From positions 434,001-498,000 of the forward strand of contig JAGVVL010000015.1 of assembly GCA_018287875.1 (NCBI GenBank): a DNA stretch of 64,000 nucleotides, given 5' to 3'. The notes under the pieces are model-generated. The model had not been told where the DNA came from and ran no database searches. It worked only from the letters and a program-made list of their open reading frames with translations. Shown here piece by piece: positions 31,757-41,356 of this stretch (position 1 is the first letter of the stretch; each line of letters starts with the position of its first letter). Both the position numbers and the translations under genes were made by a program. The stretch is from Nigrospora sphaerica (taxonomy: Eukaryota; Ascomycota; Sordariomycetes; Amphisphaeriales; Apiosporaceae).

Positions 31757-34700
31757 TTTGATGGAGGTGATTAAGAGTTAAGTCTTGAGTAAATAGGTGT
31801 AAGTACGTATAGAGAGATAGAGAGATGGATGGGCTGATGGTGAGGAGAGACCAAAAACACACCAACGAGGCTCGCGACAGGACGCTTTTATGTAGAGGAA
31901 GCGCTTCCGGGTGTGTTGGTGAACCGCGGCCCTCGCTACCAGATCCGTTCACACCCCTCGTGGCCACCAAGCCACTGTCGATCCACGGTCGAAAGCGGGT
32001 ATCCAGATCTCGTATTCGAAGGGCGGCCGGTAGGGGTGGAGCCTTCGCCCCGTCGCCCGCTGTGCTGCCCACACGCATTATTGGCGCGGGGTTACATCGA
32101 GGCCGCCACCCCGGCCGCTGAAGGTTGTATCGCGTGCAGCCATGGCCCCAAAGCATCATATGCCGGTTTATGCGGGCAAGGGATGGCGGCACGGGGGCAA
32201 AAGGACGAGCGAGATACGAGGTTTTCTCTTTCTCGCTTCGTCATTTTTCTTCGACCCCCCGGGACGACTGTGTATAGAGTTTCTTGCAACTTGCATCGTG
32301 AGAGGAGAAGACGGATGGCTGCTGAGCATGGTGAGTTTGCCGGTTTTCCGTTCCGAGATGCAGTCCTATTGACCGCAAAGACCCCACCCTGTTCCCGATC
32401 GGGACGACCTCCCGGATCAACACCCCACAAAAGGAAAAGTCGGCGACTAACCGGGTTGAGGCGTAGGCGCGGGAGAGAACATTGTCGCTGTGAAGACAAC
32501 ACACTGATTAGACACGGGGAGGGCAAAAGGAAGGAACAGGAGACAACGTGCCAGTGTGCCCAGACAGGATTCAAGCGCAGCCGTCTGCTGAGGAGCGTCG
32601 CGGGCTATAGGGTGGTGGGTGGGATGAAACCGTAAGGGAAAACTACTGGGCTCTACCCAGCACTGGCGGGGGGTCCCGAAGCCTCCGGGTGGATTGCGAG
32701 GTGGCGCGGCAACTTCGATAGAACGATGGATAGAACAACACCACCCCACTGGAAGCATCCGCCCGCAACTGGGGAACAGGGGCGGTGCACCATCGACCGG
32801 TTAGCAACTCGGCCGCACCATGCGGCTCAGCTAACCCATGTCGGCGGCGTCATGGATGGGCACTGGCCCCTATCTTGTGCACCCACACAGCACCCGTCCT
32901 CTCCGGCCGCGCCATGGCTCCCGCAAAAGAACCTTTCTTCCGCCAACAGCCCAGCAAAAATAGAAGCACAGACGCCTTGTGAGTGGGCCATACCAACGGG
33001 CCCTAGTCTCCCGGAACCAAGCGCGCCAAGCTCGGAGGGAGCCGTTCTTGGGTCTAGTTGTGGACGGCGGGCGGTATTCGGTCCTAGGAGAACAGGCATA
33101 CTTATGTAGCTCTTATCCATCCGGTCATCAATCACACAATACCTTGGAAACGACGGACGTGGAGAAGTTCAGCCGGCGAGGGGCCAGCAGGTCGAGCTAT
33201 CCTCGCTTGCATCGCCGTCATCCGAGCTGTATCAGTTCACCTTGGAAGGGACCGACAACTTCCTTGTGGCTGACCAGCTAGGATGTGATGGAATGCTTTC
33301 TGGTGGCCTGATCGCATTCGCTATCGTACATTTCCCTTGGTGGTCCCCACTTATCCGGATTGTTCTGAATTCCCGCGAGGGAGGGGCCCACGCGGGGATC
33401 GTGGCCAAAGGCTCGCAGTTTCGACAACTTCCCCGTTTTGTGACTGAATAGGCCAAGCTTTAGGTTGGCTAGTCTTATTCAAGGCTAAATTTCTTAACTC
33501 GATCTCACCACTGGCCATGCTACGTCACGTTTATATGTAAGGGAGGCTCCTCCACCCCCCTGATTCCTATTCTCTCTATACCGCTCCTCCACCGTCAAAG
33601 TCCTGTGCTTTCTATGTCTCTCATCGATCTACTCATCCAATCCGCATTCTTTCGGCAAGCTTGCCGGGCAGATAGATTCACACTAGTGATAGTAGGTCCC
33701 TGTTGCCAACACTACGGCTCCGCGATAAACTATGTCCATGGTCCTTCACAACGGCGTCTGGAAGAAGAAGTGGGGCCGGGATGAAAATGCTTCCGACTCG
33801 GCCTTGGCCCAGCTCGGCCAAATCAGCGTAGACCGACAGGTTTCCGCATTCGGCCGCCCTTCGCTGTTACCCAGAGGGAATCATGCCTTCTGCCGTTCAG
33901 CGCCTACTTGTCCTTCGTAGCTGTCTGTATAACGCTTCCTTGTCCCTCAACCGTAAGCACTGCCGTTCGCCATGTCGGTCACGCTCCTCTGCCATCCCCA
34001 CCAAGGATTAGATGTTTGCGGGCACTCTTTTCTCACAGCCCGGGCGCTAGTGTTGTAGAGGATGCGTGGCTTTCAAATGGAGAACCCGGATGCGGCCCTG
34101 GGGTCCTGGAATTCCTGAGTCTCGTCGAAGACCATGACGCAGGCTACCCAGGCCTCGGAGGCCTAATCTCATGCTTCGACGGCGGTTACTTAAGCGGTAC
34201 CCTTGACAGCGAATGGGACCTTACTTATCCCTCGTACTGGAGTAGCAGACGGGGGATTATCGTGACACTTGGTCGCCCTCGCTGGGCGCCTAGCCTTCTG
34301 ACCACTTAAAGGCGTTCTCGTGAACTCAGCTTGCAATATACGACCTTCATCAGGCGTTGCTATGCAAAGAGGCACAATCACTGGACAAAGTAATAGTAAG
34401 AGACTCGCTTGTTAGTTTGTGTAAGTCGATTCAACCAGCTCAACGCTTCTCTGCAAACGTCATCATAGGGAGTGTTGTGAGGGGCATGGAAAAGTAGATT
34501 GTAAAACAGAATGACATAAGAGAAGCAGGTTATGGAGAACGAATCAGAGCATAGCACCCCGGCCTTCTCGTCGGGACCTCCTGCCTTCTCTCTTGCCATT
34601 CGAGAATGCCATGGACCGTGTTTCGATACGCCTCGGCACAATTTTCGATCATGCAATCTCACCCAACAGGTCTGCTCGTCTTTGGTCGCGCCTTTCTCCT

Positions 34701-35357
34701 CCCGTGCACTTGCATTTCTGTACAACCTGCGTTGATGTGCTTGGGCATAGCTCGTATCCAGCTCGTAATAAGTGGGGCGCGGTGCAATGGTGCTCCTTCA
34801 CAAAAGTCTCTGCATCCAGCTAGCGTAGGCCACAAGCCAACTATACTACCGACCATAACCACAAATCACGGCTGTTACAGACTTGGAGTGAACCGTCCCT
34901 CACCCAAGGTAGGAATTCCGGTCGGTTCGAAAGCTTCTCCATTCAGTTCGGTCGAGTCGATGCAGGAGTGGAGACAGGCGGTTTTTCCTGGGGGCCTGAC
35001 ATCATCAAACCGTCCCTGACGTAGATCACTTTCTTGCTGGGCCTGTACGAAGCCAAGTCACTACGGACCGGATCGTTAGGCCGCGTCTCCCGCAATCTCC
35101 TCCACAGATGATTTATTGAGGGACCTTTCGCGGGAGACCAAACTTGCCGCCCTCGTTAATCATGTTCCGTGCCCTTTCTACCAAGTCCACGTTGATCCGC
35201 AGCGCTTTCCGACCCGTCCAGCCTCTTCACATAGTGCCGAAAGCGACCATGGCAACGAGTAGGCCCTCCACCTAGCATCAGAGTGATGGCCTTCCAGCCT
35301 CGTGCCCATTGGGGTCCAAGGCCGGCATCGCGCCAGCCTCGCGTTTCTTGCTAACCG
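31757..35357. other. 3.6-kb stretch without recognised genes
   Basis: Short overlapping frames only. A 346-codon minus-strand frame (31152-32192) overlaps the secreted protein gene in another frame and is a shadow. The segment just before 35358 is the expected promoter of the short-chain dehydrogenase. Confidence 0.45.
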
Positions 35358-36383
35358 ATGACGGCACCAGGTAAAGCCGACAATGCCGACCTGACGGCGG
35401 CCAGCCTCTTCTCGACGGCGCACATCACGGCCGTGGTGACGGGCGGCGGCACAGGAATCGGCCTGATGATGACGCAGGCGCTGCAGACCAACGGCGCGCG
35501 CGTGTACATCACGGGCCGGCGGGCCGAGACCCTGGACCGCGTCGTCGAGCGCTACTCGACCGGCCCCGGCACCATCATCGCCCTGCCCGGCGACGTCAGC
35601 TCCAAGGACGAGGCCATCCGCCTCGCCGCCGAGGTCGAGCGCCGCGAGAAGGAGCGCGGCGGCGACGGCGGCATTCAGCTGCTCGTCAACAACGCCGGCA
35701 TCGCCCGCGACGACGCCACCAAGTATTGTGAGTCCCTTGTGCCCACCCCGGCGGCCCGTGGATGAGACGGCCGAGGCGAGGGGCCCGAGGCGGCGGCGCT
35801 GACTCCCGTGGCCAACGCAGCGACCAATGGCCAGCCCGACATGACGTCGGCCGAGGCCGTGTCCAAGCACTTCCTGCAGTCGAGCGAGGAGGCGTGGGCC
35901 GAGACGATGCGGACCAACGTGGCGGCGGCGTACTTCATGTCGATGGCGTTCGTGCCGCTGCTGGCGCGGGGCAACGCGCGGACGAACCCGCCCGAGGGGC
36001 CATCGTCGCAGGTCATCAACGTGTCGTCCATCTCGGGGGTCATGAAGGGGCCGAGCGGGGGACAGCCGGCGTACGCGGCGTCCAAGGCGGCGGCGACGCA
36101 GCTGAGCCGCACGCTGGCGACCATCTTCAAGGACCTGCGCGTGCGCGTCAACGTCATCGCTCCCGGCCTCTTCCCCAGCGAGATGACGGCCGGCCCCGCC
36201 GACGCCGACGGCAAAAACGTCCTCGACATCAAGCCCTCCAACCCCTCGGGCCGCACCGGCCGCGACGCCGATATGGCCGCCACCCTCCTCTTCCTCGCCG
36301 GCCGCGGCGGCGCCTTCTACAACGGCCAGGTCGTCTACCCCGACGGCGGCAACTTGCTCGTGCAGCCGGCCGTTGCGAACTGA
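35358..36383 (+). CDS. Short-chain dehydrogenase/reductase
   Basis: Two exons, 35358-35727 and 35821-36383, join across a 93-bp GC-rich intron (GTGAGT...CGCAG) and give 310 residues. It is a classical NAD(P)(H)-dependent oxidoreductase. The cofactor motif TGGGTGIG is at residues 28-35, NNAG at 111-114, the Ser-bearing INVSSISG near 189-196, and the catalytic Tyr208 and Lys212 in YAASK. The C-terminal IAPGLFPSEM loop and DGGNLL end are typical. Overall layout recalls RhlG/3-oxoacyl-ACP-reductase-like and gluconate-dehydrogenase-like SDRs of fungi; the substrate is unknown. An inserted stretch after NNAG (STNGQPDMTSAEAVSK) fits the usual variable region. The gene appears intact. Confidence 0.93.
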
Positions 36384-36863
36384 GGGGAGGGTCGTTTTCC
36401 GTCACGGAATCAGACTACGGTAACGGACGCTATACTACAGTAGCAGGGACTCGAATCAAAACCCAACTTTGTCTGAGAACAATACCCTGTTTTTGCCTTT
36501 CTGCCGCGAAAACCGAAGCGGTCTCATAACTGTCGCCGGAAGGGCTGTGAAGGAAGTAAACGGGAAAATACCCACGTCGCGATGGAGGACCATGACCAGG
36601 AAGGTAGTATTCGCTTTCATGTATGATAAAGATGGTACATTGGATAAGGAAGTTCTCATTAGATTATCATTATCTGGCATTGCCCCTGCCTCTATTATAG
36701 CAGTAGGGAACAACGTCCGCCCATCATACATATCCCTCACGGTAAATGGACGGTTTCGCACACGTGGAGCGTTTTCCCATGCCCGGAACCCGGGTGGAAG
36801 ACTCGGCCACACTCGAGAACCTATCCAAGAGCGAGCGGTGCGCTGCGCCTCGCCGCCATCCCC
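36384..36863. other. Convergent 3' region
   Basis: This 480-bp interval separates the dehydrogenase (plus) from the repeat-bearing secreted protein (minus). Nothing further is recognised. Confidence 0.5.
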
Positions 36864-37703
36864 TCAGACAAGGCGGAGCAGCTTTGAGATGCTACGGCGG
36901 GCCACGCGGCCCTGCGAGCCCAACGTTTTGGCCGCCGCGTCCGCGGCCCGGTCGTTACCGGCCGCCGCTGCGGCCGCGGCGCGCAGGTCGTCGTCGACGA
37001 GGATCTGCCAGGCGCGCCAGGGGGCGCCGGCGGGACCGCGGAGGCAGGCGCCGGCGGGGACGGGGGTGCCGGGGCCGCGGCAGCCGGCGTCGGCGTAGGC
37101 GTAGATGGCGTAGACGAAGCTCGTGTCCTCGGGGTGCAGGTCGCGCATGCGCAGGGCCGCCGCGGCCCCCGGCCCCGGGGCCGGCGGCAGCGCCACGCAC
37201 TGCCCCGACCGCGACGCCAGCGCCGTGTGCGCCGGCCCCGCCGTGCCGTTGCGACACCCGCCGTCCGAGAACGCCGTCACCTCGGCCGCTTCGTCGTACT
37301 TGGGCGGGGCCTGCCGCCCCTGCCGGAGCGAGGCGGCCGGCGTCGCGTTTCGGCGCCGCCGCGCCGGGGCCCCGGTCGCGTTTCGGTGGGGAACGAGCGC
37401 CGCCAGGAATCCGCCGAGGTCCTGGCGCCGCTGGAGCGGGCCCTCGGTGGTGGTTTGAGGGGTAATGAGTGCAGCCACGAAGTCGGTGAGGTTCTGGCGC
37501 CGCTGGAGCGAGCCCTCGGTGAAATTCTGGCGAGGGAGGACGACGCCCGCCGTCGAGTTTTCCTCCCGCGAGACCAGCCCCCCGGTGGCATTCTGAAGCC
37601 GCATCACCGCGCTCTCGGTAATATTCTGGAGTGGCGGCAAGACCGCGGCCGCAGTTGTGCTGGAGGCGGCAGCGGCCAAGATGACGGCGGTGGAAAACTG
37701 CAT
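36864..37703 (-). CDS. Secreted protein with sequon repeats and 4-Cys domain
   Basis: A single exon encodes 279 residues. A signal peptide (MQFSTAVILAAAASSTTAAA) is followed by about 100 residues of 11-residue repeats, each carrying an N-glycosylation sequon: Asn at 27, 38, 49, 60 and 71 are exactly 11 apart, and Asn108 and Asn119 are again 11 apart. Dibasic pairs (for example RRQN and RRQD at about 68 and 92) occur within the repeats. The C-terminal domain has four cysteines at 150, 169, 208 and 220, with FSDGGC, GQCVALP, YADAGC and APWRAWQI. The same spacing (19 and 12) occurs in the next gene, 38789-39211. Family and function are unknown; a heavily glycosylated wall or extracellular protein is likely. 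A frame this long with a signal peptide and sequon periodicity is unlikely by chance. Confidence 0.78.
   Translation of the reverse strand: MQFSTAVILAAAASSTTAAAVLPPLQNITESAVMRLQNATGGLVSREENSTAGVVLPRQNFTEGSLQRRQNLTDFVAALITPQTTTEGPLQRRQDLGGFLAALVPHRNATGAPARRRRNATPAASLRQGRQAPPKYDEAAEVTAFSDGGCRNGTAGPAHTALASRSGQCVALPPAPGPGAAAALRMRDLHPEDTSFVYAIYAYADAGCRGPGTPVPAGACLRGPAGAPWRAWQILVDDDLRAAAAAAAGNDRAADAAAKTLGSQGRVARRSISKLLRLV
37250..37630 (-). repeat. Minisatellite-like coding repeat (33-bp period)
   Basis: Within the secreted protein gene at 36864, 33-bp units encode 11-residue repeats with an Asn-x-Thr/Ser sequon. On the plus strand the word ATTCTG recurs at 33-bp steps around 37520-37630. Units further into the gene are degenerate, and one has lost its sequon (Asp95). 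Confidence 0.6.
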
Positions 37704-38788
37704 TTCGATGGTTAAGGTGGCGGCGGTGGTTAAGAGGTGGTGTATAGAGATGTAGTCGTGCGGTGATAGCTTTTGAGTTGCCGGTAAGGTGGAAGCCGGT
37801 TCTGGGTGATGATGTTCAGCGATGTGCTGCGATGAGAAAGGACCGGTAGCTGGTCGCCAAAGAAGTCCTCTTTATATCTCGGGTTCTCTCCTAGACGAAG
37901 CATATCAAGCGTTTCAAGTCCCCCACGAGAAATCAGCCATCTACGTACATGTGTTTCTGGTGATGTCACGCATCTTGCTCGGTCCCCGGTGCGCTCTACC
38001 ATGAACCGGGTATTCGGGCCTATGGCGGCCATCGCAATCAGAAGTCGATTTCCCGCATGCAGGGTCCGGAGAAAAGCGACGCGTAGTCGGGCGGTGTTTC
38101 AGATAAGGCGCAGCTCTGAGTCACTAGGGGCGACGTTTCCCGCCTACTTCGGGTCGTGATCCGCCATATCCCCATCTCGGGCCGCTGTTGATCCCCCTCT
38201 CTTTTCCATGGCGATGGACGGTTAATCAACACCTATCGGACGGCGCTCGCAGAATTAGGCTATCCCCAGCTTCAATGCCACGCGGTCTACAGGCTGTTTT
38301 GCATCCGCGCGTGGGTCTATTGATAGCTACCATAGCGGCTGGCCACAGGCACTTTAGAACAGTATCCCACATGCGAACTGATAGGGAGACAAAGCGGACA
38401 ATTGCGAAGTCGTACTTTGTGTCAACCTGAAGGCGCCAGCAAAAGTATTGATAGTGTGCATCGTAGTACTAGAACAGAAACCGGGAGAGGGGACTTCCCT
38501 AGGGCTTTCCCTGGCACGGAATCCTTGAGAACGGGAATAATTCTTTTCGGGGTAGCCACACATGCGTATTTTGGATAACTTCATGACGTCCTTTCCCACG
38601 ATGGTTGCTCTATACTCGCTTACACAACTGGCGGCACAGCACACCAACCACGCATGTCTCCTTTGCGCAACCAGACCCAGAGCTTGAATTTAACCGGTCG
38701 CCTTACTTGCTCGCGTTTCCGGACATCCCAACGCATTGCAGCGCCCGTTCATCTGCGCCCATTAATCTCGTCGCCTCTCTTTTTGCAG
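37704..38788. other. Intergenic region between paired secreted-protein genes
   Basis: This 1.1-kb interval is upstream of the gene at 36864 and downstream of the gene at 38789, both on the minus strand. It should hold the promoter of the former. No gene is recognised. Confidence 0.5.
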
Positions 38789-39211
38789 CTACATAGTGCC
38801 CGCCAGGTTGATGGGCGGCATGATGATTTGGTAGGCGGCCCAGTGCGGTGGCTGTCCGGGCATGAGTTCGGCGTTGGAGCACACGTCGGGCTCGAGCGTG
38901 AGGTAGTCTCCCTCACAGCCGGGCTTTGGATAGAGGTTGACGTAGTAGGCGATGCCCGTGCCCGCGTCGGCCAGCGCAGCGGCGGCGACGGTGCCCTCGG
39001 GAAATGCCTCGCACATAAACGAGTACTGCAGCACCAGGTCGACGGGGTCCAGCGCCGCCTCCCCCCCGCACCCTGGATCCGTCCAGGTCGAGAGCGTCCC
39101 GAGGACCGTGTTGCTGCTGTCGTCTTGTCGTGGTCGGAGCACGGCCGTCGCGGCTGTCCCGACCGTGAGGTACGCGCTCGTGAGAAGGAGAAGGAGAGCT
39201 TGGTACTGCAT
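38789..39211 (-). CDS. Small secreted 4-Cys protein
   Basis: A single exon encodes 140 residues. The N-terminus is a clear signal peptide (MQYQALLLLLTSAYLTVGTA), followed by RPRQ, a possible Kex2-type site. Cysteines lie at 48, 67, 99 and 111. Local matches to the C-terminal domain of the neighbouring protein (36864-37703) are WTDPGCGG with FSDGGCRN, CEAFP with CVALP, PKPGCEG with ADAGCRG, and PPHWAAYQI with GAPWRAWQI. The two are therefore probably tandem paralogues. The ATG at 39211 is chosen because it begins the signal peptide; a longer frame extends upstream to 39271 without one. Function is unknown; small size, secretion and cysteines would fit an effector-like or cell-wall protein, which is inference. 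Confidence 0.8.
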   Translation of the reverse strand: MQYQALLLLLTSAYLTVGTAATAVLRPRQDDSSNTVLGTLSTWTDPGCGGEAALDPVDLVLQYSFMCEAFPEGTVAAAALADAGTGIAYYVNLYPKPGCEGDYLTLEPDVCSNAELMPGQPPHWAAYQIIMPPINLAGTM

Positions 39212-40023
39212 TTTCGCGTGAGCCGGTGATGGTGACTCGACGGTGTGGTGTGGGCTGGCGCGGGCGTACAACCTTGGCTGCCACGTACTTGGGTGCCCAT
39301 ATGTATGTTCTTGCCCTCGAGCAGCTCATTTCGCGAAAGGATCTGAGTGCCATGTAGATGCACATTTGCCCGCCATATTGCCTGTGTCCTGGCAATGGAT
39401 AAAGTCTCGCCATGGTGAGACATGGACCGCAACCCCGGACGGGGTCTTTAGCGCGTGACTTGCCTTATCTGGCCATTCGCCATGACGGCTCATCAGGGTC
39501 ATGGCAGTGCTTGTCCTCTGCCATTGGCCAAAGACAAGATTGACGGCCTCCTCCGGTACAACTCGTTCTACGGTATGAGAAGGCTTGCTCCTTAGCAGCG
39601 AGACATGAGAAAGTCGAGTGTATCTGCAGACGTACAAGCTCACTTCATTTAATTCTGTCCGCGACGACTGTCTCACCGTCCGCGCCATCATCACCTAAAT
39701 CAACACATGTACTGCGCCGTCGGGACGGACATACGTTGCGATGTACACGATGACGCGTCACTCATCCTGCGAGTCAATAGGGAAGAGGCAGCGGCTATGT
39801 CGTAGCGGCATTCGCTCCTGTAATGGAGCATGACCACGGTAGGGTCTTTTGCGCGGTAATGTAGGGGGGAAGTCGAGGTACAAGACGCAAGTAGGGTGCA
39901 ATTGAATCGATCAACAGGTGTGGAATCCATGGGTAGTGCCCCCACCTTATTGTCGTAATCACAGTTTCGCCATGTAACAAGCTCATAAGCTATAAAAATC
40001 ACGAAATTGCTAACAAACAACAT
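39212..40023. other. Upstream flank of the secreted protein gene
   Basis: No gene is recognised in this 812-bp interval. Its left part should contain the promoter of the 4-Cys protein gene. Confidence 0.5.
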
Positions 40024-40097
40024 GGCTTGGTGGTGTAGTTGGTTATCACGTCAGTCTAACACACTGAAGGTCCTGGGATCGAGCCCCAGCCGAGTCA
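40024..40097 (+). tRNA. tRNA-Val (anticodon AAC)
   Basis: The 74-nt sequence folds as a cloverleaf: acceptor GGCTTGG pairs with CCGAGTC (two G-U pairs), D arm GTGT...TCAC with the conserved GG in the loop, a perfect anticodon stem TCAGT/ACTGA with loop CTAACAC (anticodon AAC at 34-36), variable region AGGTC, and a T stem CTGGG/CCCAG. The T loop is ATCGAGC, so position 54 (40078) is A rather than the near-universal T. There is no intron and no encoded CCA. The body resembles known fungal tRNA-Val. The A54 change might weaken the gene, so a tRNA relic is the alternative. Confidence 0.85.
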
Positions 40098-40706
40098 TAA
40101 TGGTTGCTTATTATGCATAATTAAGCATTACTTTTTGCATCGCGGCCACTCTGCGTGGGCTTGACACCCCGTGGCAGGATGTCCTGTGTGTTGGCAGGGA
40201 AATGCCTTATCGTTTTTTTAAACACCACCTAGACCATACTGTGTACTTTGTCACCGGACTCGAACGCGCGCATGCATAAAGCCCACGGAGATGCGCACAG
40301 TCCAGGCCCGCTAGTAGGTCATTTCGTACTCGGCCGAAACTCGCGACGCTACACGACCGATAGCGAGCCGAAAACGACGCGACGTTCTAGCCACAGGAGA
40401 GCCTCTAGTTCGCTGCTGCTTAACAACTCCTTGGTGCAGCGCATGGCCATTGAAGTGCACCGCAACAGGGAATTCTTATAAGACGTCCCGTTTTTGCCCC
40501 GAAATGATGACACCACCGATTCATCCATTAAAATACTAAAAATACTATTACATCTGCCTGCACTCGGTCCAATCATCCATCCCTTTGGCTCCCGCTACCA
40601 AGCAAAGAAGGAATTAGCCTGTCTGAACAACTCAGTGCGCACTCACATCGCACCCTCTTTTTTCATCCCTTTGGCTTCACATCCCTTTATTTCATCCCAA
40701 GTTCCA
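40098..40706. other. Upstream flank of the SRPBCC gene
   Basis: No gene is recognised in this 609-bp interval. It should contain the promoter of the SRPBCC-domain gene. Confidence 0.5.
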
Positions 40707-41356
40707 ATGGGTTTTCTTGGCACTCCGGTATTTTCTCAGGTCGAGATCGAGATACGGGCCGCACCCGACGCAGTACGGGCCGTGGTAAGTCAGTTCCATC
40801 CACTGCGGTCCGGCCACTTTCACCAGGCGTCTCGAAGCTAATCCTATGTCGCGCCCTACAGTTCCTCGATTTTCCGCGATACAAAGATTGGACGCACACA
40901 TCCAAGTGGACCGTTGATCCGGACAACGCTGGGAAGAAGGCGGCCGACCTAATGCCCGGCGACCGTCTGCGCGTGGATATCGGTGGCATGTCGTTCCGCC
41001 CGACTGTAGTCGTAAGTGACTCGGGCTCCTTCGGCCGTAGATGTTTCCGCTGGTTCGCTGTGCGCACTATGCTAATCGTACGCCTCTCGCGCCAGGAAAT
41101 CACCCCGGACTCTTTTACATGGGACGGCTCGATCGCCGGCCTGCTCGTCGGGCGGCACAGGTTCGCCTTCCTGCCCAGCGTGTCTAACCCCGGCGGCACA
41201 ACTTTGCTCCAGCGCGAGGACTGGCTCGGGCCGCTGTCGGTGCCCTTCCGGTTGGGCCCCAAGCAGTGGTCCCACGGCGAGGGTTGGAATCGCTTTAACG
41301 AAGATATCAAGAAGGAGGCGGAAAGAAGGGTGGGGTCTGTAGATCATCAGATGTAG
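40707..41356 (+). CDS. SRPBCC-fold ligand-binding protein
   Basis: Three exons, 40707-40784, 40862-41011 and 41096-41356, join at phase 0 and give 162 residues. The pattern fits the START/Bet v 1-like (SRPBCC) fold: an N-terminal strand VFSQVEIEIRAAPDAVRAVF followed by the LDFPRYKDWT segment typical of this group, a middle DRLRVDIGGMSFRPTVV strand pair, WDGSIAGLLVGRHRFAF, and a C-terminal helix EGWNRFNEDIKKEAERRV. Such proteins bind hydrophobic ligands and some act as polyketide cyclases, but most fungal members are uncharacterised. Introns are 77 and 84 bp with GTAAGT donors. No catalytic residues can be named. The gene appears intact. Confidence 0.85.

Noticed and set aside
31152..32192. 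346-codon minus-strand frame
   Set aside because: It crosses the secreted protein gene and its intron in a different frame; the in-phase two-exon model has a signal peptide and proper splice sites.
36864..37703. Kex2-processed repeat precursor of a ribosomal peptide (dikaritin-type RiPP)
   Set aside because: Repeats lack a conserved core peptide between regular dibasic sites, and no UstY-type (DUF3328) or tyrosinase gene is nearby.
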